A model generated the notes under the pieces. It was not told where the DNA came from and ran no database searches. It saw only the letters and a program-made list of their open reading frames with translations. A program made the translations under genes and the position numbers. Shown piece by piece: positions 1 to 7,726 of a stretch of DNA of 41,054 nucleotides. The stretch spans positions 1 through 41,054 of the forward strand of contig JANRIC010000059.1 of NCBI GenBank assembly GCA_033765345.1, written 5' to 3'. Origin of the DNA: JANRIC01 sp033765345 (GTDB lineage: Bacteria > Bacteroidota > Bacteroidia > Cytophagales > Microscillaceae). Numbering within the stretch: the stretch's first letter is position 1; every line of letters begins with the position of its first letter.

Positions 1-123
1 CTCTTAGAAGGTTTAGAAAAACTCATCGCCTTTCAAGAAATAGCTTTACAAATGAAAGAACAACATATTGCTATGGAAGATATACAAGAATTTTTAGATA
101 ATCTTAAACTTAATAAAAAATGA
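1..123 (+). CDS. C-terminal end of an unknown protein (cut by window edge)
   Basis: An open frame runs from the first base to a TGA at 121-123, giving 40 residues (ends FLDNLKLNKK). It is rich in Leu, Glu, Lys and Gln and looks helical. Only the C-terminus is in the window, so no function can be given. I trust it moderately because the frame is open to the edge, the composition is protein-like, and the following stretch is non-coding. Confidence 0.5.
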   Translation, partial: LLEGLEKLIAFQEIALQMKEQHIAMEDIQEFLDNLKLNKK

Positions 124-180
124 CTTCTCCGAAGTTATCAGAAATGAAGAAAAAAATTTATTATTCAAATATAATTTTAG

Positions 181-456
181 AGTGTCACCCTAAGTTGTTC
201 AGAGTGTTCCCCTAATCTGGCGCCAGGTGTGCCGTGAAGATAAATAACAGACGGTTATTTATCAAACTATAATTGAGATGGTAGCAGGTCCCAATACTGG
301 TCTTAGCGTCCAATAACCTGGCGCAAGCATGAGCGTAGCGGTGCTTGTGCCAAGTATTTAGAAAGCGTCCGCTTTCTGCCGAAGGCAAAGTCCGTAGGCT
401 GCTCAAGAAGCCAACAACAAACCCGAAAGTCTGCATATAGAGGCTTTCGGGTTTTT
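181..456 (+). other. Hairpin-rich non-coding block, candidate structured RNA or interspersed repeat
   Basis: This stretch is dense in short inverted repeats on one strand. They are a perfect 10-bp palindrome CTGGCGCCAG at 217-226, a perfect 10-bp stem with 5-nt loop at 239-263, a 10-bp stem (one G-T pair) at 320-329/342-351, GAAAGC/GCTTTC at 361-376, TGCC/GGCA at 377-387, GGCT/AGCC at 397-412, and a final strong stem with a T tract at 420-456. Two near-identical 13-mers (AGTGTCACCCTAA at 181 and AGTGTTCCCCTAA at 203) lie at the left edge. A 74-codon minus-strand frame crosses the block, but its codons read through every hairpin and it resembles no family I know. The layout fits a small structured transcript read on the plus strand, or a repeat element present elsewhere in the genome; I cannot tell which. 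Confidence 0.4.
420..456 (+). terminator. Rho-independent terminator
   Basis: Perfect 10-bp stem AACCCGAAAG (420-429) and CTTTCGGGTT (444-453) with a 14-nt loop, followed by a T run through 456. It could end the partial gene at 1-123 or a non-coding transcript from 181-419. Confidence 0.7.
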
Positions 457-831
457 AAATAGGGAAGTTTTTTGATATAATCGCCATTTGAAAATAAATG
501 TATTGCTCATTCCCTCATCAATTGTCAGAGAGGCTTCACAATTTCATCCAAAGAGGTAAAGAAATAAAAAATTCATAATTTTTTACAGGTTTTCCTGCAT
601 AAGACTCGACTTCATTTTCACAAAGGATTTATCTGACTTCACCTCGAAAATGCTCTATTTGGCAAATTTAAGCCTTTTTGAGCCTTTTTCAGAGAAACAA
701 GTAGTTCCTGATTGCTGTAAGCTTTTACATAAGCACGATGCGAACTATGTAGAAAAGGTAGGATAAAACATGCTTACCTGATTGACTGAGATCAAAAATA
801 ACACACAGGTATTCTTCAAAAAAAACAAACT
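457..831. other. Intergenic stretch with no gene seen
   Basis: AT-rich DNA between the terminator and the caspase-like gene. I see no convincing frame and no clear promoter. The only internal pattern is a short direct repeat, AAGCCTTTTTGAGCCTTTTTC, around 672-692. The control region of the gene at 832 must lie here. Confidence 0.5.
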
Positions 832-1980
832 ATGACAACCCTCATTGACCCCAGAACTACCCGCGTACTGCTCATCGGTACTGGCGAATATGAAGATCAA
901 GTATACTTTGAGAACATTCCTCAAGTGAAAAATAATCTTCTGGAACTTCAACGCTTGTTTAGTCAGGATGCTATCCTGGGTGTGTATGACCACAACATCA
1001 TACGTTTATACAATCAAAAAGACGGAAAAATATATGATGCCCTCGCCAATTTGTGCGAAGACCCCAGTGTCAAAACCCTCATCATCTATTATGTGGGGCA
1101 TAGCTGCGTAAACGGCGGTTTTTATTTCACCGCCAAAAACAGCCGTCAAAACCGCATTGAGCAAAACGGAATTCTTTTTGAACACCTCAAAAATAGACTC
1201 AAACACGCCAAAGCCGAGAATATTCTGCTGATTCTCGATACCTGCCAAAGCGGCCGAGCAAGTGATCAAAGTGACCGAGAGTTTTGGCTTTCTATCCTTC
1301 CCTCCAAAAATATTTGGATGCTGACTTCCTCCCCTCGGCACAGAGCCTCTTTTTTCAATAAACAAAATCTTCATACGCACTTCACAGGTGCGCTGATTAA
1401 GGTATTAAAAGAGGGAATTCCGGGTTCTTTTCAGAAGTTGGATCTCAAGCAAATCCACAAAGCCATCCAGGAAGAAATGGCTAACGCTGGAAATACATCC
1501 AAACCCGGATTATGGAGCAGTAACCGCAATAAATTTGACGGTTTTAAAAATCGTGCTTATCATGCCAATGCAGAGTTTGCACAAGAAGAGGAGAGTACAT
1601 TAGGTGGTAGTAAGCCTTTGAAAAAGCCTCAGTCCTCCGGCTTCGCTTTTTTGCTGAGTCTTATTTTGTTTTTTGGATTTCTTTATTTTTTACTCAATAG
1701 CGAGCCTTCTGCCAAGCATTCGCAGCCCGGTGTGATCGGTACTTGGAAAGACGCTAGGAGAGAAATCGAGATCAAACCTGACAATACGTATATGTATCAG
1801 GAAAACGGGGTGGTTAAAACGGGTTATTATACCCTTGAGGAAGCCGATTCCAACCTGGTAGTCCGTCTTATCTGTGAAAAAACTAACTGGAATTATCTGC
1901 TGGATCACATCGAGATTCAGGGAAATCACTTACGCTACCAGGATTGGAGCAAAAACCAGATCGAGCTTTCGGCTGAATAA
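832..1980 (+). CDS. Caspase-like (peptidase C14) protein with a membrane anchor
   Basis: This 382-residue protein begins with a caspase-fold peptidase domain (about 10-225). A strand (RVLLIGTGEY) is followed by LIIYYVGHS carrying the likely catalytic His90, then ILLILDTCQSG carrying Cys138. The usual His motif is GHG; here it is GHS. A single hydrophobic span at about 271-289 anchors the protein. About 85 residues follow, starting GTWKDARREIEI, with the look of a small lipocalin-like beta domain. There is no N-terminal signal peptide, so the peptidase domain is probably cytoplasmic and the tail periplasmic. Known relatives are bacterial orthocaspase/metacaspase-type proteases; the substrate is unknown. 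The gene stands alone between a long non-coding stretch and a terminator hairpin. Confidence 0.8.
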   Translation: MTTLIDPRTTRVLLIGTGEYEDQVYFENIPQVKNNLLELQRLFSQDAILGVYDHNIIRLYNQKDGKIYDALANLCEDPSVKTLIIYYVGHSCVNGGFYFTAKNSRQNRIEQNGILFEHLKNRLKHAKAENILLILDTCQSGRASDQSDREFWLSILPSKNIWMLTSSPRHRASFFNKQNLHTHFTGALIKVLKEGIPGSFQKLDLKQIHKAIQEEMANAGNTSKPGLWSSNRNKFDGFKNRAYHANAEFAQEEESTLGGSKPLKKPQSSGFAFLLSLILFFGFLYFLLNSEPSAKHSQPGVIGTWKDARREIEIKPDNTYMYQENGVVKTGYYTLEEADSNLVVRLICEKTNWNYLLDHIEIQGNHLRYQDWSKNQIELSAE

Positions 1981-2002
1981 AAAATAGCTTCATCAAAATA
2001 CA

Positions 2003-2042
2003 CAAAGCCTTTACATGCCTGAAAATGGACGTAAAGGCTTTG
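2003..2042 (+). terminator. Hairpin terminator after the caspase-like gene
   Basis: Perfect 12-bp stem CAAAGCCTTTAC (2003-2014) and GTAAAGGCTTTG (2031-2042) with a 16-nt loop, 22 bases after the stop. It lacks a long T run, so termination strength is uncertain. Confidence 0.55.
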
Positions 2043-2220
2043 CTTGTATAAGATCAATAGAGAATAAATCTTTAAGGTTTATCTTCTTCAAATTTTTACT
2101 TTTCTGAGATTTTTTTGAATATTAAGGCTTTAATCCCTTGCAATTTTGCCAAAGATTCGGCTTATTGTAAAGTCTTTTTTTAAATGCTTTATGGTATAAA
2201 TTTCTAAAACTTTAAAATTA

Positions 2221-3735
2221 ATGAAAAAAACATTAGCCCTTTTATCCATCCTTTTATGGGTGTATGCCTGTGATTATGAACGGGAAACTTCCGTAGAACT
2301 GACCCAAAAAGAAGCCCAAAGCCGCAACGAACTCGATGACCTGATCTGGTCTACCATGAAGACCAAAGGTGAATTCAACTGGAATCTGCAATCAACCCAA
2401 GTAGTCTGGAGTGCCCTTCAGCAATCCGATCAGGTGCTTTCCGTAGGTTTCAAACCTGCAGATTATGCCGGAGATTTAAAAGAAACCATTCATACCATTG
2501 ATATTCAAGAAAATGCTTGGAAAAATGCTCGTAAAGCGGTTTTAGACTTGATTCTCAAAGAAGAAAGAAAAGCCAAACCCAGTCTGAATTTGGAAGAACT
2601 GATCGCTTTTGAAGAAGAAATACTTCCTGTGTTGGATGTTCGTGTGACACAACTCAGCACCATCGAGGCTTTGCGTAAATCGCCTTTGGTACGTTATGCA
2701 GAACCCATGGGCTACGAACCTGCCCTGAACACCGCCAAAAGTAGCAGCGGCTGCGGAGGGTATACCGAAGACTTTGGGCTTCAGCTCGGCAGCGATTATA
2801 CTAACCTATCTCCCAATGCCAAAGCCTCCTGGAACCATAGCTTTCACAACATCGCCGGAGCCTGGACCAAAACCACAGGCAGTGGCGTAAAAATTATGAT
2901 CATTGATACCGGGATTAGCCCCAATCAGGATAATCTAGGATCACAATTTAATCAGGGTTCTTCTTCAGGGCGCACCGTAGAAAAACTGGCAACTCTCAGA
3001 GAATGGCAGCTTTTTGGCACCGGACCACTGGAATCACCCAATGATGACTGCGGACACGGGACGGCGATGTCAGGCGTAAGCACTGCCCCCCGAGGTACAG
3101 ACGGCAACGCCGCCGGAATCGCTTACAATGCAGGTTTGGTAGGTGTAAGAGCCGCTTCGGATGTATATTTGGATGCTTCCCGTGAGGTCAAAGGAGTGTC
3201 AGATGCCTACACACTTGCCGGGAATCGTAGCGATATTAAAATCACCAGTATGTCTCTTGGCCGAATTACTTCCAGTAGCCAGATGAGTGATGCCATTAGG
3301 TATGCTTATAATAAAGGTAAGCTGATATTCTGCGCTGGGGGTACTTCATTTGGATTTACGGCGGGTTTTGTAGGAGTAATCTTCCCTGCTACAATGAGCG
3401 AAGTGGTAGCCGTGACGGGTATCAAAGACAATGGTTCTCGCTGTGAAGCTTGCCACGACGGCTCCCAAATCGACTTTGTAGTCGTGATGGAGAGATCCTC
3501 TAACGGCGACCACCCGATCACTACAGCCATGAGCGGTAACCAACCCGGCACAGTAGGTGGGTCATCTGTAGCCACAGCACAAACTGCCGGGATTGCAGCT
3601 TTGGTTTGGTCAAGATTCCCTTCCTATACCAGAGACCAAGTATTGAATAAACTCACCACATCGGGAAGTTTTTATCCTAGCAAAAGTGGTAGTTTTGGGT
3701 GGGGTGTGATAGATGCGAATCTAGCAACGAATTAA
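2221..3735 (+). CDS. S8 (subtilisin-like) serine peptidase, lipoprotein
   Basis: This 504-residue protein starts with a lipoprotein signal ending in VYAC, so Cys17 is the likely lipidated residue. A propeptide-like region of about 150 residues precedes the catalytic domain. The triad is visible as Asp229 (IMIIDTG), His279 (DCGHGT) and Ser449 (GGSSVA). The segment that normally carries the oxyanion-hole Asn (AAGN in subtilisins) reads FCAGGT, so Gly374 replaces Asn. The chain ends right after the catalytic domain (GWGVIDANLATN); there is no type IX secretion C-terminal domain, in keeping with lipoprotein export instead. It probably degrades proteins at the cell envelope. A palindromic hairpin separates it from the convergent fahA gene. 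Confidence 0.9.
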   Translation: MKKTLALLSILLWVYACDYERETSVELTQKEAQSRNELDDLIWSTMKTKGEFNWNLQSTQVVWSALQQSDQVLSVGFKPADYAGDLKETIHTIDIQENAWKNARKAVLDLILKEERKAKPSLNLEELIAFEEEILPVLDVRVTQLSTIEALRKSPLVRYAEPMGYEPALNTAKSSSGCGGYTEDFGLQLGSDYTNLSPNAKASWNHSFHNIAGAWTKTTGSGVKIMIIDTGISPNQDNLGSQFNQGSSSGRTVEKLATLREWQLFGTGPLESPNDDCGHGTAMSGVSTAPRGTDGNAAGIAYNAGLVGVRAASDVYLDASREVKGVSDAYTLAGNRSDIKITSMSLGRITSSSQMSDAIRYAYNKGKLIFCAGGTSFGFTAGFVGVIFPATMSEVVAVTGIKDNGSRCEACHDGSQIDFVVVMERSSNGDHPITTAMSGNQPGTVGGSSVATAQTAGIAALVWSRFPSYTRDQVLNKLTTSGSFYPSKSGSFGWGVIDANLATN

Positions 3736-3746
3736 AAACCATGTAA

Positions 3747-3770
3747 GGTACGAGCTTCTCGGCTCGTACC
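3747..3770. terminator. Palindromic hairpin between convergent genes
   Basis: Perfect 9-bp stem GGTACGAGC (3747-3755) and GCTCGTACC (3762-3770) with a 6-nt loop, between the stops of the S8 peptidase and fahA. It probably terminates both transcripts. It lacks a T run and could instead be a dispersed palindromic unit. Confidence 0.5.
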
Positions 3771-3818
3771 TATCAGGTTTTATTGAACATGCGAAGACAA
3801 AAAGCTTACTCTACACCT

Positions 3819-5069
3819 TTACAAAGCAGGCAAAACTTGTCCACTTACTTCCCCGAATCCTACCCGAATGCCGTCTTTTTCGGCAAATCCTCGCATCGTG
3901 ATCGTGTCATAATCCTGCACGAATTTTCGTTCGCTGCCGTCGGATAGTTTGAGGGGATTTTGTCCGCGCCAGGTCAGTTCAAGCATTGAGCCGTAGCTAT
4001 CCGGGCTTGATCCGCTGATAGTACCACTGGCGCAGATGTCACCGACCTGCATATTGCAGCCGTTGACGGTGTGATGCGCCAGTTGTTGGGCACAATTCCA
4101 ATACATATACTTGAAATTGGAGTGGCAAATGACCGTTTCGGCGCTGTTTTGAGGCTGGAGAGCCACTTCCAGATGAATATCAAAGTTTTTCGCTCTGCTA
4201 AATTGCAGATAAGGCAATACCTCCGGCTCTTGTTTTGGGCCATCTACCCGAAAGTGATCCAATGCTTCCATCGTAACTACCCAGGGCGAAACAGAAGAAG
4301 CAAAACTTTTGCCCAGAAAAGGTCCCAAAGGCACATATTCCCAGCTTTGAATGTCACGGGCAGACCAATCATTAAAAAGTACCATACCGAAGATATAATC
4401 CTCTGCTTCTGTCGTGGAGATGCTTTGACCCAATGCGGTATTTTTTCCTAATATAAAAGCCATTTCCAGTTCAAAATCCAGCAAATTAGTCGGTCCAAAA
4501 ACAGGTTTTTCAGCTCCTTGGGGCATCATTTGTCCTTTGGGGCGATGAACCGGCGTACCCGAAATTACAATAGACGAAGCTCTGCCGTGATAGCCTACCG
4601 GCAAATGTCTCCAGTTGGGCAATAAAGCATTGGCAGGATCACGAAACATTTTGCCTACATTGGTGGCGTGCTCTATGCTGGAATAAAAATCAGTATAATC
4701 ACCTACTTTAACCGGGAGGTGCATCCGAGCGTCTTTTTGAGGGAGAAGTACCTTATCAGCGTGCTCTCGAAGGGCATTTTCACCCTCAGATAAAAGTGCC
4801 GTCAGCCTTGCCCGCAATGCCTGGGTTGTTTTTTTGCCCAATGCAATCAAAGGATTTAGCACCAACTCCCTAAAAACCGAAGCAGGAATTTCCAAATCAT
4901 CCAAAAGCCCTAGATAAGCTACTGCATCCAGAGCTAAAATCTGATCTCCAATAGCCACACCCACCTGTGGTGTATGTATCTCAGTAGAAAAAATACCAAA
5001 AGGCAGGTTATAAATGCTAAAATCCGAATTTTCAGGCACATCTACCCAAGAATATATCTTTAAACTCAT
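3819..5069 (-). CDS. fahA: Fumarylacetoacetase
   Basis: This enzyme hydrolyses fumarylacetoacetate to fumarate and acetoacetate, the last step of tyrosine/homogentisate breakdown in the cytoplasm. The 416-residue chain has the full family layout: a small N-terminal domain, then DYTDFYSS with metal ligand Asp127 and catalytic His134 in HATNVG, Glu200 and Glu202 in LDFELEMAF, and Asp234 in FNDWSARDIQ. PVGYHGRASS is also a family hallmark. Length matches the family. It is the last gene of the hmgA-hppD-fahA cluster and lies 112 bases downstream of hppD. Maleylacetoacetate isomerase, which makes its substrate, is not in the window. Confidence 0.96.
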   Translation of the reverse strand: MSLKIYSWVDVPENSDFSIYNLPFGIFSTEIHTPQVGVAIGDQILALDAVAYLGLLDDLEIPASVFRELVLNPLIALGKKTTQALRARLTALLSEGENALREHADKVLLPQKDARMHLPVKVGDYTDFYSSIEHATNVGKMFRDPANALLPNWRHLPVGYHGRASSIVISGTPVHRPKGQMMPQGAEKPVFGPTNLLDFELEMAFILGKNTALGQSISTTEAEDYIFGMVLFNDWSARDIQSWEYVPLGPFLGKSFASSVSPWVVTMEALDHFRVDGPKQEPEVLPYLQFSRAKNFDIHLEVALQPQNSAETVICHSNFKYMYWNCAQQLAHHTVNGCNMQVGDICASGTISGSSPDSYGSMLELTWRGQNPLKLSDGSERKFVQDYDTITMRGFAEKDGIRVGFGEVSGQVLPAL

Positions 5070-5100
5070 ATGTTATCTTATTAGCGAGTGAATTTTACTG

Positions 5101-5167
5101 GTGATTAGAGGGAGGTATTAGCGATGTATACAAATCTCTAATCACTACTCACCATTCTCCAATCACT
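5101..5167. repeat. Inverted and direct repeats between hppD and fahA
   Basis: A perfect 10-bp inverted repeat, GTGATTAGAG (5101-5110) and CTCTAATCAC (5136-5145), can fold with a 25-nt loop. The right arm is nearly repeated as CTCCAATCAC at 5157-5166. It lies in the gap between two genes of one pathway, so it may be an intercistronic mRNA hairpin or a dispersed repeat. Confidence 0.45.
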
Positions 5168-5181
5168 CCATCTCCAATAAT

Positions 5182-6321
5182 TTACAAGGTGCCTCGCAAC
5201 TCTTGTTCCCGCTCAATGGCTTCAAACAAAGCTTTGAAATTACCTTTGCCAAAAGATTGTGCGCCTTTGCGCTGAATAATTTCAAAGAACAAGGTAGGGC
5301 GAGGTTCAATAGGTCGGGTAAAGATTTGTAAGAGATACCCTTCATCATCTCTGTCAATCAGGATGCCCAGTTCTTTGAGGGGTTCAAGGTCTTCGTCTAT
5401 TTCGCCTACTCGGTCAAGTACAGTATCATAATAGGTGGCGGGTACTTTGAGGAATTCTACGCCTCGGTCACGCATTGCGGTGACGGTCTCGATGATATTG
5501 TCGGTGGCCACGGCAATGTGTTGTACGCCAGCTCCTCCGTAGAAATCCAAATATTCTTCTACCTGTGATTTTTTAAGTCCTTCGGCGGGTTCATTGATGG
5601 GGAATTTGATACGACCGTTGCCATTGCTCATGACTTTACTCATCAGGGCTGTATATTCGGTTGAAATGTCTTTGTCGTCAAAAGAAAGGATTTGTGTAAA
5701 TCCCATTGTATTTTGATAAAACTCCACCCAGCGATTCATTTGCCCCAGTTCTACATTACCAACCATGTGGTCTACATATTTTAGCCCCACTGATGAAGGG
5801 TTATAGTGTGTTTCCCATTTTTTGTAGCCAGGCAGGAATACACCTTTGTAGTCTTTACGCTCCACAAAAATATGCACGGTTTCGCCGTAGGTATAGATTC
5901 CGGAGCGTTTCACTTGGCCAAATTGGTCTTCTTCTATGACAGGCTTCATGAATGACTGTGCGCCTCTGCGGATGGTTTCCTCGTAAGATTTTTCGGCATC
6001 ATCTACCCAAAGTGCTACCACTTTTACGCCGTCGCCGTGCTGATCGATGTGCGTGCCGATTTCTGTACCTGGTTTGAGGGGAGAGGTAAGTACCAGTCGA
6101 ATTTTATCTTGTACGACTACATAAGATTCTTTGTCTTTGAGTCCGGTCTCGAGCCCAGCATAAGCCAGGGATTGGAAGCCAAAAGCAGTTTTGTAGAAAT
6201 GAGCGGCTTGTTTGGCATTGCTCACAAATAGTTCTACGTAATCGGTGCCAAGAATAGGGAGAAAGTCTTCGGCATTTTCAAATATCTTGGGTAAAGTTTG
6301 AGATTGATCTAAGGTTGCCAT
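5182..6321 (-). CDS. hppD: 4-hydroxyphenylpyruvate dioxygenase
   Basis: This iron enzyme converts 4-hydroxyphenylpyruvate to homogentisate with loss of CO2. The 379-residue chain shows the two tandem vicinal-oxygen-chelate halves (about 25-155 and 180-350). The Fe(II) triad is His185 (YVDHMVGNV), His268 (VQHIAVAT) and Glu347 (LFFEIIQRKG). The C-terminal motif QIFTRPIEPRPTLFFE is characteristic and separates it from other dioxygenases of the fold. It lies between hmgA and fahA on the same strand, so one transcript would cover three enzymes of tyrosine degradation. The start at 6321 is an ATG that agrees with the normal N-terminus. Confidence 0.96.
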   Translation of the reverse strand: MATLDQSQTLPKIFENAEDFLPILGTDYVELFVSNAKQAAHFYKTAFGFQSLAYAGLETGLKDKESYVVVQDKIRLVLTSPLKPGTEIGTHIDQHGDGVKVVALWVDDAEKSYEETIRRGAQSFMKPVIEEDQFGQVKRSGIYTYGETVHIFVERKDYKGVFLPGYKKWETHYNPSSVGLKYVDHMVGNVELGQMNRWVEFYQNTMGFTQILSFDDKDISTEYTALMSKVMSNGNGRIKFPINEPAEGLKKSQVEEYLDFYGGAGVQHIAVATDNIIETVTAMRDRGVEFLKVPATYYDTVLDRVGEIDEDLEPLKELGILIDRDDEGYLLQIFTRPIEPRPTLFFEIIQRKGAQSFGKGNFKALFEAIEREQELRGTL

Positions 6322-6466
6322 GGGAGTATATTTTGTCTAAAACTATGATGTATTGAATTTTTATGATTTCTTTGATTTACAGGTTTTCAATGGTTATTTT
6401 CTGCGTGTATGATGATTCGTGTAGGAGTTAACTGACTCCTCGCTCCTGACACCCCCCACCCCAAGC

Positions 6467-7633
6467 CTACATCTCAGGCTCGAGCCAGGATTGGTAATAC
6501 TTGCCATCATCCAGGGTCAGTGCTGCTTCTGTAATCATCAGCGGACGGAATGTATCAATCATCACGGCCAGTTCTTCGGTAGCTGTTTTGCCGATGCTGC
6601 GTTCATAAGCACCCGGATGTGGCCCGTGCGGGATACCACCAGGATGTAGACTGATGTGGCCTCGCTCGATATTATTTCGGCTCATAAAGTCCCCGTCTAC
6701 ATAATAAAGCATTTCGTCTGAGTCAATGTTTGAATGATTATAAGGTGCTGGTATGGCTTTGGGGTGATAATCATACAAACGCGGGCAAAAAGAGCAAACC
6801 ACAAAAGCGGAAGTTTCAAAGGTCTGATGTACTGGAGGCGGCTGATGTACACGCCCAGTAATCGGCTCAAAATTATGAATAGAGAAACCATACGGGAAAT
6901 TATAACCATCCCAACCCACCACGTCAAAGGGATGCGTAGCATAGAGCATTTCGTGTAATTGCCCTTGTTTTTTTATTTTAAGCAGGAAATCACCTTGTTC
7001 ATCGTGTGTTTCTAGGTCTTGGGGTAATTTGTAGTCCCGCTCACAAAAAGGAGAATGCTCCAGCATCTGCCCGAACCAGTTGCGGTAGCGCTTGGGCGTA
7101 TAAATCGGATGGAAAGATTCTGCGTAGAGGATGCGATTGTCCTTGGTATTGAATTCAATTTGGTAAATCATTCCTCTGGGAATCAGGAGATAATCACCAT
7201 ACTCAAAAGGGATATTTCCCAGCATGGTTCTCAGCGTGCCGTTTCCCTGGTGGATGAAGATCAGTTCGTCTGCATCGGCATTTTTATAAAAATAATCCTT
7301 CATAGATTGGCGGGGGGCTGCCAAACCGATGTGTAGGTCATTATTGACAAGTAGTGCCACGCGACTTTCCAGAAAATCATCCTGAGCTTTGAGCTGAAAG
7401 CCTTTGAGCAGGCGTGCTTTCATGTTTTTATCCACGGCGATTTTGGGGCTTAGGTCTTTGGTCGCCAGGATTTCGCGCACCATTGTAGGGCGATGGATGT
7501 GATACATCAGGGAAGACATTCCGTCAAAACCAATGGTACCGAACAACTGTTCGTAGTATAATCCACCTTGGGGTTTTTCAAAAATAGTATGTCGTTTTTG
7601 GGGAATTTTTCCCAGTTTATGGTAGATCGGCAT
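6467..7633 (-). CDS. hmgA: Homogentisate 1,2-dioxygenase
   Basis: This enzyme opens the ring of homogentisate to maleylacetoacetate using Fe(II). The 388-residue chain is a two-part cupin protein. The C-terminal iron site is visible as PYNHSNIDSDE (His300 with Asp306 or Glu307) and HPGGIPHGPHPG (His336). The frame is also open to a TTG at 7642, but the ATG at 7633 (MPIYHKLGKIPQKRH) gives the usual family N-terminus and is preferred. It is the first gene of hmgA-hppD-fahA. The gene upstream on the same strand, apnL, ends 93 bases before this start, so read-through from the apiose operon is possible. A promoter-like element sits in that gap. Confidence 0.95.
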   Translation of the reverse strand: MPIYHKLGKIPQKRHTIFEKPQGGLYYEQLFGTIGFDGMSSLMYHIHRPTMVREILATKDLSPKIAVDKNMKARLLKGFQLKAQDDFLESRVALLVNNDLHIGLAAPRQSMKDYFYKNADADELIFIHQGNGTLRTMLGNIPFEYGDYLLIPRGMIYQIEFNTKDNRILYAESFHPIYTPKRYRNWFGQMLEHSPFCERDYKLPQDLETHDEQGDFLLKIKKQGQLHEMLYATHPFDVVGWDGYNFPYGFSIHNFEPITGRVHQPPPVHQTFETSAFVVCSFCPRLYDYHPKAIPAPYNHSNIDSDEMLYYVDGDFMSRNNIERGHISLHPGGIPHGPHPGAYERSIGKTATEELAVMIDTFRPLMITEAALTLDDGKYYQSWLEPEM

Positions 7634-7654
7634 GGTATTCAAGTTTTTGTTGGG

Positions 7655-7690
7655 TAAATATAGATGCTAATACATCTATTACCATGCAAT
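7655..7690 (-). promoter_or_regulatory. Candidate hmgA promoter with a dyad
   Basis: On the minus strand TATATTTA (7655-7662) matches the Bacteroidota -7 box TAnnTTTG in all but the last base. A perfect 6-bp dyad, TAGATG and CATCTA (7661-7666 and 7673-7678), overlaps its upstream edge and could be a repressor site. The nearest upstream TTG is about 24 bases away, slightly too far, so this is tentative. Confidence 0.3.
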
Positions 7691-7726
7691 ATTAATCATT
7701 TTGTGCAAGAAATCATAATTTTTATG

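Noticed and set aside
212..436. 74-codon minus-strand frame as a protein gene
   Set aside because: It runs through at least five inverted repeats, has no credible leader and no recognised family; the base-pairing pattern explains the conservation better.
5101..5167. CRISPR-like repeats
   Set aside because: Only two imperfect short units; no regular spacing and no cas genes anywhere in the window.
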